Assembly: GCA_031277355.1 (NCBI GenBank)
Contig: JAITMN010000255.1
Span: 1-7,725 of the forward strand
Direction: 5' to 3'
Length of the DNA: 7,725 nt
DNA from: Nevskiaceae bacterium
GTDB lineage: Bacteria > Pseudomonadota > Gammaproteobacteria > Steroidobacterales > Steroidobacteraceae
Shown: positions 1 to 4,872 of the stretch, in pieces
How the letters are laid out: each line of letters begins with the position of its first letter
Position numbering within the stretch: position 1 is the first letter of the stretch
The notes under the pieces: model-generated
What the model was told of the DNA's origin: nothing
Databases searched by the model: none
The model's input: only the letters and a program-made list of their open reading frames with translations
Position numbers and translations under genes: made by a program

Positions 1-222
1 GGGCGCGTGGATGGCTTCTGGGAGATTGGCCTGAAAGCCTGGGACACCGCCGCCGGCAGCCTGCTGATCCGCGAGGCGGGGGGGCTGATCGGCACGCTGG
101 ACGGGGCCGAATACAAGCAGAACGGCAACATCGTGGCCGGCAACCCGCGCATCTTCAACGCGCTGGTGGAGGCGCTGGCCCCGGACCTGCCGGAGGCGCT
201 GCGCGAGGGCGGCGGGGCGTAG
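1..222 (+). CDS. suhB: Inositol-1-monophosphatase family protein SuhB, C-terminal part (5' end outside window)
   Basis: The reading frame is open from base 1 to a TAG at 220-222 and encodes the last 73 residues of an inositol monophosphatase-family enzyme. The family hydrolyses inositol phosphates with Mg2+; in E. coli SuhB also binds NusA in rRNA antitermination complexes. The visible sequence matches the E. coli SuhB C-terminus closely: GRVDGFWEIGLKAWDTAAG at the start, then LLIREAGG and NGNIVAGNPR. The WD-x-AAG motif (Asp at fragment residue 15) carries a metal-binding aspartate of the family. The fragment ends in an Ala/Gly-rich tail (EALREGGGA). No clear terminator follows; the next gene starts 54 nt downstream with its own candidate promoter. 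Family assignment is firm; the exact symbol is inferred from similarity recalled from E. coli. Confidence 0.9.
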   Translation, partial: GRVDGFWEIGLKAWDTAAGSLLIREAGGLIGTLDGAEYKQNGNIVAGNPRIFNALVEALAPDLPEALREGGGA

Positions 223-236
223 TTTCCAAGGCGGAT

Positions 237-265
237 TTGCAAATCGCCCACGCCGTGGTTACATT
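237..265 (+). promoter_or_regulatory. Candidate sigma70 promoter of the DUF4143 ATPase gene
   Basis: TTGCAA at 237-242 (4 of 6 to the -35 consensus) and TACATT at 260-265 (4 of 6 to the -10 consensus) are separated by exactly 17 nt. Transcription would start near 271-273, only 4-6 nt before the ATG at 277, so the mRNA would be almost leaderless. This agrees with the lack of any Shine-Dalgarno sequence before that ATG. The -35 box lies inside a perfect 12-nt palindrome, GATTTGCAAATC (234-245), a possible repressor site. The call rests on sequence match alone. Confidence 0.4.
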
Positions 266-284
266 TCACCCACTCAATGGGTGA
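266..284 (+). promoter_or_regulatory. Inverted repeat across the transcription and translation start of the DUF4143 gene
   Basis: TCACCCA (266-272), a 5-nt spacer (CTCAA), and TGGGTGA (278-284) form a perfect 7-bp inverted repeat. The ATG (277-279) begins at the last spacer base and runs into the right arm, and the predicted transcription start falls in or just after the left arm. As DNA this could be an operator for autorepression. If transcription starts upstream of it, the RNA could fold the start codon into a hairpin. The repeat is seen directly; its role is inferred. Confidence 0.45.
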
Positions 285-1533
285 TTTACAAAAACCAGAT
301 TCTCCCGCCCTTCTCCGGGCCATGATTGGCCGGGTGCAGCAGGCGCTCGCCCTGTTCCCCGTCGTCGTGCTGACCGGCGCCCGCCAGACCGGCAAGAGCA
401 CGCTGGTCCGCACCGACCCGGCCCTGCGGGAACGGCGCTACATCACTCTGGATACTGCGATCAACCGCGAACTGGCCGCTGCCGACCCCCGGACACTGCT
501 CACCGGCCAGAACGGTGAGGCGCTCACCATCGACGAAGTGCAGCGCACCCCGGACCTGTTGCTGACGATCAAGGAACTGGTGGACGCCAACCGCACCAAC
601 GGACGCTTCCTGCTCACCGGCTCGGCCAACCTGCTGCTGCTGCATCACGTCTCCGAATCGCTGGCCGGACGCGCGCGCTACCTGACGCTGTGGCCGATGA
701 CCCGCCGCGAGCAGTTGGGTCAGGCTCGCTGCGGAGTGTGGAGCGAAGTATTCGCGCAGCCCTGCCCACAATGGCCCGCCCTGTTCGCGCAGCAAGACGC
801 GCCCGCAGAACCCTGGCGCAACCTTGCCCTGCGCGGCGGCTATCCGCTGCCTGCCCTGCTCAACACTCCCACCGCCGACGCCGACCGCGAGGAAATCTTC
901 TCCGGCTATACGCAAACCTATCTGGAACGCGACCTGCGCAATCTTGCAGCCATCGACAGCCTCGTGGATTTCCGCCGCCTGATGCGCGCGCTGTGCCTGC
1001 GTCTCGGCGGCGTGCTCAATCAGGCCGATCTGGCGCGCGACACGGGCATCCCACGCACCACGGTCGGGCGTTACCTCAGCTTGCTCGAAACCTCCTATCA
1101 ACTCGTGCGCATCGAACCCTACGCGGTGAATCGCAACAAGCGGCTGGTCAAATCGCCCAAGCTCTATTGGAGCGACACGGGCCTTGCATTGCACCTGACC
1201 GGCTCGCGCGAACCCGGCGGTGCGCATCTGGAGAACATCGTCTGCAACGATCTGCTGGTCTGGCGCGAACTGGACCCGGCCCGCCCCGACATTCTTTTCT
1301 GGCGCACGTCCAGCGGCGAGGAAGTGGATTTCGTGATCGAACGTCAGGGCCGGTTGCTCGGTGTTGAAGTCAAAGCCTCCACTTCCCCCGGCTACAACGA
1401 CTCGAAAGGATTGCGCGTGTGGCTGAATGAATACCGCGATGAAGCGCTCGGCGGTCTGCTGCTGCATGGCGGCGAAGAAACGTTCTGGATCGCCGAGCGC
1501 GTGCTGGCGGTGCCGTGGTGGAAGGTGATTTGA
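277..1533 (+). CDS. AAA family ATPase with C-terminal DUF4143 domain (COG1373 type)
   Basis: This 418-residue protein has the standard COG1373 layout and is of usual length for the family. The N-terminal AAA_14 P-loop domain carries Walker A GARQTGKST (residues 34-42), Walker B LTIDEVQR (83-90, Asp86-Glu87) and sensor-1-like FLLTGSAN (111-118). A central helical region follows, with YTQTYLERDLRNL at 211-223. Residues 248-283 (NQADLARDTGIPRTTVGRYLSLLE and after) look like a winged helix, so DNA contact is plausible. The C-terminal DUF4143 part has FWRTSSGEEVDFVIE (341-355) and VEVKAS (363-368). Asp351 with Glu364-x-Lys366 resembles a PD-(D/E)xK nuclease core, a fold I recall being assigned to DUF4143. 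The cellular function of the family is poorly known; members are often scattered as stand-alone accessory genes, as here between suhB and the ilv leader. Start: ATG 277 has no SD but a candidate promoter places the mRNA 5' end just before it. Met16 (322) also lacks an SD. Confidence 0.9.
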   Translation: MGDLQKPDSPALLRAMIGRVQQALALFPVVVLTGARQTGKSTLVRTDPALRERRYITLDTAINRELAAADPRTLLTGQNGEALTIDEVQRTPDLLLTIKELVDANRTNGRFLLTGSANLLLLHHVSESLAGRARYLTLWPMTRREQLGQARCGVWSEVFAQPCPQWPALFAQQDAPAEPWRNLALRGGYPLPALLNTPTADADREEIFSGYTQTYLERDLRNLAAIDSLVDFRRLMRALCLRLGGVLNQADLARDTGIPRTTVGRYLSLLETSYQLVRIEPYAVNRNKRLVKSPKLYWSDTGLALHLTGSREPGGAHLENIVCNDLLVWRELDPARPDILFWRTSSGEEVDFVIERQGRLLGVEVKASTSPGYNDSKGLRVWLNEYRDEALGGLLLHGGEETFWIAERVLAVPWWKVI

Positions 1534-1588
1534 TGATGACGGCAGCCGGCGGGTCTGTTACCGTCAACGTCACAGGAAACTTCTGCCC

Positions 1589-1663
1589 ATGACTTCCCCA
1601 GCACCCATTCACCTGCTTTCCCGCGTCGTAGTAGCGCTCGCAATCGTAAGCGACGCGCCGTAG
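1589..1663 (+). CDS. ivbL: ilv operon leader peptide (ivbL-like attenuator peptide), 24 residues
   Basis: A short ORF from ATG 1589 to TAG 1661-1663 encodes 24 residues, nine of them branched-chain: Ile7, Leu9, Leu10, Val13-15, Leu17, Ile19 and Val20. The core reads RVVVALAIV and the peptide ends SDAP. E. coli IvbL, the leader of ilvBN, similarly has Val runs and ends GNAP. An SD-like AGGAAA (1574-1579) lies 9 nt upstream (11 nt counted from AGGA). The ORF sits between a stop codon and an intrinsic terminator, directly ahead of ilvB, the diagnostic place for an attenuator leader. Its translation, not its product, should be the function: low charged Val/Leu/Ile-tRNA would stall ribosomes at codons 13-20 and let transcription continue into ilvB. 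The symbol is by analogy with E. coli. Unlike E. coli IvbL as I recall it, this peptide also has isoleucine codons. Confidence 0.85.
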   Translation: MTSPAPIHLLSRVVVALAIVSDAP

Positions 1664-1700
1664 GGAATCTTTTGCAACTGTAGACCAACCCCCTGTCGGC
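1622..1700 (+). promoter_or_regulatory. Attenuator pairing regions 1:2 and 2:3 (antiterminator) of the ilvB leader
   Basis: Region 1, CGCGTCG (1622-1628, Arg12 to Val14 codons), pairs perfectly with region 2, CGACGCG (1651-1657), closing a loop that contains the remaining control codons. The following stretch GCCGTAGGG (1657-1665, spanning the leader stop codon) can pair with 1691-1700 (CCCTGTCGGC). The pairs are GCCG/CGGC, one U-G wobble and AGGG/CCCU, with U1696 bulged. That pairing uses the left arm of the terminator and so would act as an antiterminator. A ribosome stalled at the Val codons leaves 1657-1665 free; one that reaches the UAG at 1661-1663 covers it. Pairings were found by eye; no energies were computed. 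Regions 1:2 and 2:3 share only base 1657, so direct base-pair competition is weaker than in the textbook model. Confidence 0.65.
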
Positions 1701-1720
1701 GCTGCCGGCAGGGGGTTTTG
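1689..1720 (+). terminator. Intrinsic terminator (attenuator) upstream of ilvB
   Basis: CCCCCTGTCGGC (1689-1700) and GCCGGCAGGGGG (1704-1715) form a 12-bp GC-rich stem with one U-G wobble and a 3-nt loop (GCT). TTTTG follows at 1716-1720. The T run is short but the stem is strong. It lies 25 nt after the leader stop codon and 52 nt before the ilvB ATG. It therefore most likely controls entry into ilvB rather than ending the DUF4143 transcript, although it would do both for read-through transcripts. Confidence 0.85.
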
Positions 1721-1747
1721 CTTATCCAGGCCGGCTGTTTCCCTCAG

Positions 1748-1764
1748 GGTTCCAACGAGGAACC
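1748..1764 (+). promoter_or_regulatory. ilvB ribosome binding site inside a small hairpin
   Basis: The SD sequence GAGGAA (1757-1762) lies 5 nt before the ilvB ATG at 1768. It is embedded in a perfect 6-bp hairpin, GGTTCC (1748-1753), loop AACGA, GGAACC (1759-1764). Folding would hide most of the SD. This could add translational tuning to the upstream attenuator, or it could be a weak structure opened by ribosomes. The pairing is seen; an effect is inference. Confidence 0.45.
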
Positions 1765-1767
1765 ACG

Positions 1768-3486
1768 ATGCCATTCAGACCAGAGCCCATTGAACCGCCC
1801 TGCAACGGCGCGGAACTGATCGTTCATCTGCTCGAACAGCAGGGCGTGCGCATCATCGCCGGCATCCCCGGCGGCACGCTGCTGCCTTTGTATGAAGCGC
1901 TCGGAAATTCGAGCGCGATTGCCCACGTCCTGCCGCGTCATGAACAGGCGGCGGGCTTCATCGCGCAGGGCATCGCGCGCATCACCGGCAAGGCCGGGGT
2001 TTGCCTCGCCACTTCCGGTCCCGGCGTAACGAACATCATCACCGCGATTGCCGACGCCAAGCTCGATTCGGTGCCGCTGATCTGCATCGCCGGGCAAGTG
2101 CCCACGCATCTGATTGGCACCGATGCGTTTCAGGAAGTTCGCACCATCGAGATGGTGCGGCCGATCACCAAGGCGTGCTTCTTCGTGCAACGTGCGGAGG
2201 AATTGGTGCGCGTGATTCCCGAAGCGTTCCGGATCGCCGAAAGCGGCAGACCGGGACCGGTGTTGATCGACATTCCGAAGAACGTGCAGATGCAGCGATG
2301 GGAGCATTCCGTGCTGCCGGAGACTGCCGCTTCGCTCACGGCGCAGCAGCCCGCCGCGCAAACGCACCGGAGCGCATCGGCCATCCACTTCGACCGCGCC
2401 ATCGAAATGATCGATCACAGCAGCAGGCCCGTGCTGTATGTCGGCGGCGGTGTCGTCAAAGCACGCGCGCATGAACTGGTGCGTGAACTGGCGCAGCGGC
2501 TCGACATTCCAGTGGTCACCACATTGATGGCGCTGGGCACGCTTGCCAGCGAGCATCGACTGAATCTGGGGATGCCTGGCATGCACGCGGCGCGCTACAC
2601 CAATCGCGTCATCGATGAATGTGATCTGTTGATCGCCATCGGCGCGCGCTTTGATGATCGCGCCACCGGCACGCCGGAACACTTCGCCGCGCGGGCACGC
2701 ATCATTCACATCGACGTGGACGAGCGCGAGTTGGGCAAGATCAAGCAGCCTGCGCTTGCCATCGCATGCGATGCGCACACCGCGTTGACCGAACTGCTGC
2801 GCCGGACAAGCCCCGCGCAGCGTCCCGCATGGCTTTCGCGCATACGCCAGTTGCGCGCGGCGTATCCGCTGCGCATGCCGCGCGTTCACGAACTGTGCTC
2901 ACCCTACGGCATCGTGCGCGCCGTGAGCGAACTTGCCCCGCGCGACTGCCTCATCACCACCGACGTGGGCCAGCACCAGATGTGGGTGGCGCAGGCATTT
3001 GCGTTCTCGCGCCCCGACCGCTGGCTCACCTCTGGCGGACTCGGCACGATGGGCTTTGGTCTTCCCGCCGCCATCGGCGCAGTGCTGGCGCAACCGGACG
3101 CCACCGCGCTGTGTTTCACCGGCGATGGCAGCCTGCAAATGAACATTCAGGAACTGGCGACGCTGGCCGAACTGAACCTCGATGTAAAAATCATTCTGCT
3201 CGACAATGCCGCGCTCGGGCTCGTGCGCCAGCAACAGGAGTTGTTTCATCGGCGGCGCTTCGTGGCCTCGCAATACGAACAGCCGCCGCGCTTCACAGCC
3301 ATTGCCGAAGCCTTCGGCGTTCCGGCAATCGACCTGGGTCGCAGCGCCGCTCCGCGCGCCGCGCTCGCCGCTGCACTGCGCGAGAAAGGCCCGATGCTGG
3401 TGCGTGTGCCGATAGACGCCAGCGAACATGCGCTGCCGATGGTGAAGCCGGGCGCGGCAAACAGTGAGGCGGTGGATCATGCATGA
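1768..3486 (+). CDS. ilvB: Acetolactate synthase (acetohydroxyacid synthase) large/catalytic subunit, AHAS I type
   Basis: This 572-residue ThDP-, FAD- and Mg-dependent enzyme condenses two pyruvates to 2-acetolactate (or pyruvate with 2-ketobutyrate), the first common step of Val/Leu/Ile synthesis in the cytoplasm. E. coli IlvB is about 562 residues. Domains in order are a ThDP-binding N domain (about 12-175, catalytic Glu59 in RHEQAAGF), a central FAD domain (about 205-340, with LYVGGGV and IGARFDDR), and a C domain (about 380-550) with GDGSLQMN (452-459) and DN at 479-480. GQVPTHLIGTDAFQE and the PMVKPGAANSE ending match E. coli IlvB. Gln489 (VRQQQ) stands where AHAS II and plant enzymes have Trp, as in E. 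coli AHAS I. ATG 1768 has an SD at 1757-1762, and the conserved NGAELIVH follows at residue 13. It is preceded by its own leader/attenuator. No regulatory subunit gene (ilvN) follows; an AbiE cassette does. Confidence 0.95.
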   Translation: MPFRPEPIEPPCNGAELIVHLLEQQGVRIIAGIPGGTLLPLYEALGNSSAIAHVLPRHEQAAGFIAQGIARITGKAGVCLATSGPGVTNIITAIADAKLDSVPLICIAGQVPTHLIGTDAFQEVRTIEMVRPITKACFFVQRAEELVRVIPEAFRIAESGRPGPVLIDIPKNVQMQRWEHSVLPETAASLTAQQPAAQTHRSASAIHFDRAIEMIDHSSRPVLYVGGGVVKARAHELVRELAQRLDIPVVTTLMALGTLASEHRLNLGMPGMHAARYTNRVIDECDLLIAIGARFDDRATGTPEHFAARARIIHIDVDERELGKIKQPALAIACDAHTALTELLRRTSPAQRPAWLSRIRQLRAAYPLRMPRVHELCSPYGIVRAVSELAPRDCLITTDVGQHQMWVAQAFAFSRPDRWLTSGGLGTMGFGLPAAIGAVLAQPDATALCFTGDGSLQMNIQELATLAELNLDVKIILLDNAALGLVRQQQELFHRRRFVASQYEQPPRFTAIAEAFGVPAIDLGRSAAPRAALAAALREKGPMLVRVPIDASEHALPMVKPGAANSEAVDHA

Positions 3487-3498
3487 AATGTCTTCATA

Positions 3499-3527
3499 TT
3501 GAAATTTCCGCTTTAAAAGCGGAAAAT
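3499..3527 (+). promoter_or_regulatory. Candidate promoter of the abiE pair
   Basis: TTGAAA (3499-3504, 5 of 6 to the -35 consensus) and GAAAAT (3522-3527, 4 of 6 to the -10 consensus) are 17 nt apart. The spacer is filled by the palindrome at 3505-3525, so a bound repressor would block polymerase directly. The start of transcription would fall near the ATG at 3533, giving a leaderless or very short-leader mRNA, unless the gene is also read from ilvB. Prediction by eye. Confidence 0.45.
3505..3525 (+). promoter_or_regulatory. Perfect 21-nt palindrome, likely AbiEi operator
   Basis: TTTCCGCTTT (3505-3514), a single A, and AAAGCGGAAA (3516-3525) form a perfect 10-bp inverted repeat ending 7 nt before the abiEi ATG. 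AbiEi antitoxins of studied systems (for example Streptococcus) repress their own operon by binding inverted repeats in the promoter, so this is the obvious operator. The right arm also contains GGAAA (3521-3525), the only SD-like sequence for abiEi. On a longer transcript from ilvB the hairpin would therefore also hide the ribosome site. Confidence 0.7.
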
Positions 3528-3532
3528 AAGAT

Positions 3533-4360
3533 ATGATTAAATCAAAGCGATTGGCCCTTTCATCCTACGTCTCCAGCCTGCTTGCAGCAGGCCGAGGAGT
3601 CTTTTCTGCGGATGAAGCGCAAAAGCAGATCGGCGTCAGCCGTGGCGCATTCCTCGATGCCGCAGAACGCTTGCAGCGGCGTGGCCAACTCATCCGGCCC
3701 CGGCGTGGTTTCTATGCAATCGTGCCGCCCCAGCACTCCCTGATCGGAGCACCGCCGCCCGAATCGTACATCGACATGCTGATGCGTCATGAAAAGCGCC
3801 CTTACTACGCGGGGCTGTTAACGGCGGCGGCAATCCACGGCGCTTCTCATCAAGCCGTCATGGAGTTTCAAGTCGTCACAAACAAACTACTGCCCAACAT
3901 CGAGGCCGGACGGACACGAATCGCTTTTTCCTACCGCAAGAACATGGCGGCGGTGTCGTCGGGAATCGAAGATCGCAAGACACAATCCGGCTATATGAAG
4001 CTGTCATCTCCCGAACTGACGGCGCTTGATCTGGTGCGATATCGCCAATCGGCTGCGGGTCTGGACAACATCGCAACCGTGCTTTCCGAGCTTGCCGAAC
4101 GGCTACAACGGAAAAAACTTGCCTCCCTGTCAAACGCTTTCGAAAAAGCCGTCGTACAACGGATCGGACACCTGCTCGAAAGGCTGGGACATGCGTCGAT
4201 TGCCGAAGCGATGTTCACGGCATTGTCGGCCCGCGGACCTCGATCATGGGTCGAACTGGACCCGAAGCAAGCGGGCAACCCCTATCTATCACCACCGCCA
4301 ACTGAACGCGACGAACTGTGGCGCGTGATCGTTCGACGGCCACCGGAGATCGACGAATGA
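3533..4360 (+). CDS. abiEi: Type IV toxin-antitoxin system AbiEi family antitoxin/transcriptional repressor
   Basis: This 275-residue protein is of typical length for the AbiEi family. Residues about 8-65 form a winged helix: VFSADEAQKQIGVSRGAF is the helix-turn-helix and LIRPRRGFYAIVPP the wing. The signature YYAGLLTAAAIHGASHQAVMEF follows at 91-112, then the C-terminal domain (about 115-240) with LSSPELTALDLVRY at 157-170. In the family, the N-terminal part binds the operator and the C-terminal part is needed to neutralise the toxin; AbiE acts in phage abortive infection and plasmid stabilisation. ATG 3533 has GGAAA 7 nt upstream, inside the palindrome. The gene starts 46 nt after ilvB and overlaps the toxin gene by 4 nt (ATGA, 4357-4360), the usual bicistronic form. 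By eye it is less G+C-rich than ilvB, suggesting acquisition. The frame is intact although the partner toxin is broken. Confidence 0.88.
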   Translation: MIKSKRLALSSYVSSLLAAGRGVFSADEAQKQIGVSRGAFLDAAERLQRRGQLIRPRRGFYAIVPPQHSLIGAPPPESYIDMLMRHEKRPYYAGLLTAAAIHGASHQAVMEFQVVTNKLLPNIEAGRTRIAFSYRKNMAAVSSGIEDRKTQSGYMKLSSPELTALDLVRYRQSAAGLDNIATVLSELAERLQRKKLASLSNAFEKAVVQRIGHLLERLGHASIAEAMFTALSARGPRSWVELDPKQAGNPYLSPPPTERDELWRVIVRRPPEIDE

Positions 4361-4851
4361 TCCCGCAGGACTACATCACCGCCTGGAGCCGCATCGCGCC
4401 TTGGGCAAACCAGCGGCAAGTCGAACAAGACCTCATCATCAGCCGCACGATTGTCACCATCTTCTCCGATCCGTTCCTGCGCGGCGAGTTGCGCTTTCGC
4501 GGCGGCACTGCGCTCAACAAGCTGCATTTCCCCACGCCGCTGCGCTATTCCGAAGACAATGCTGGCGACCAAACTGCGGGCTTTGCTTCAACGCGACAAG
4601 GGCCGCGACCTTTTCGACCTCGATCACGCACTCACCGTGTTCGAGAGGCTGGACACAGCCCGAATCGTCAAATGTTTTCTGCTCTACCTTGAAAAGGCAC
4701 AGACGAGCATTTCGAGAGCCGAGGCGCAAAGACGCTGAACGATGAAACACTCAAGGCCGCCTTTGCCAGAGTGATGGAGGAACTGATCGACCGAATACCC
4801 GGCGACGAGTGGGCGAAAGCCGGGGAAATGCGGGAGCGTTTTGAAGTCTAA
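4357..4851 (+). pseudogene. abiEii: Degraded AbiEii-type nucleotidyltransferase toxin gene (two apparent internal deletions)
   Basis: The gene starts with ATG 4357, overlapping the abiEi stop. The first 67 residues (MIPQDYITAW start; RGGTALNKLHF at 48-58; RYSED ending at Asp67, bases 4555-4557) are the N-terminus of an AbiEii nucleotidyltransferase. The family should continue with the second Asp of the D-x-D metal site; here the match jumps to the +1 frame at about 4558. That frame reads MLATKLRALLQRDKGRDLFDL, the late part of the same family, to a stop at 4736-4738. A third piece returns to the first frame (about 4724-4851), ending in LIDRIPGDEWAKAGEMRERF and TAA 4849-4851, which resembles the family C-terminus. 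Total length is about 165 codons against roughly 300 usual. Two out-of-frame deletions, after Asp67 and after ISRAE (about 4724), explain this. The frame from 4357 itself ends at 4690-4692 after 111 residues. Catalysis should be lost. Confidence 0.82.
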
Positions 4852-4872
4852 ACACGCTTGCAGCAACCGCCC

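Noticed and set aside
690..1367. 225-codon + strand frame inside the DUF4143 gene
   Set aside because: Arg/Ala/Pro-rich out-of-frame shadow without SD or domain.
286..1467. 393-codon open frame on the - strand opposite the DUF4143 gene
   Set aside because: Antisense shadow of a strong, motif-bearing gene in high-G+C DNA; the translation is Ala/Arg/Gln-rich with no recognisable domain.
1530..1561. Possible promoter for the ilv leader (TTGATG 1530-1535 with TGTTAC 1556-1561)
   Set aside because: Spacing of 20 nt and only 3 of 6 matches in the -10; not good enough to annotate, so the ilv promoter remains unidentified.
1744..2889. 381-codon open frame on the - strand opposite ilvB
   Set aside because: Shadow of ilvB; composition is that of frame noise and it would run back into the ilvB leader.
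3580..4865. 10-nt direct repeat GCTTGCAGCA at 3580-3589 and 4856-4865, considered as target-site duplication of the AbiE cassette
   Set aside because: The first copy lies inside the abiEi coding region, not at a cassette boundary, and the sequence is a common codon combination; likely chance.
4852..4872. Terminator between the converging abiEii remnant and the membrane protein gene
   Set aside because: Only 21 nt, with no inverted repeat and no T run on either strand.
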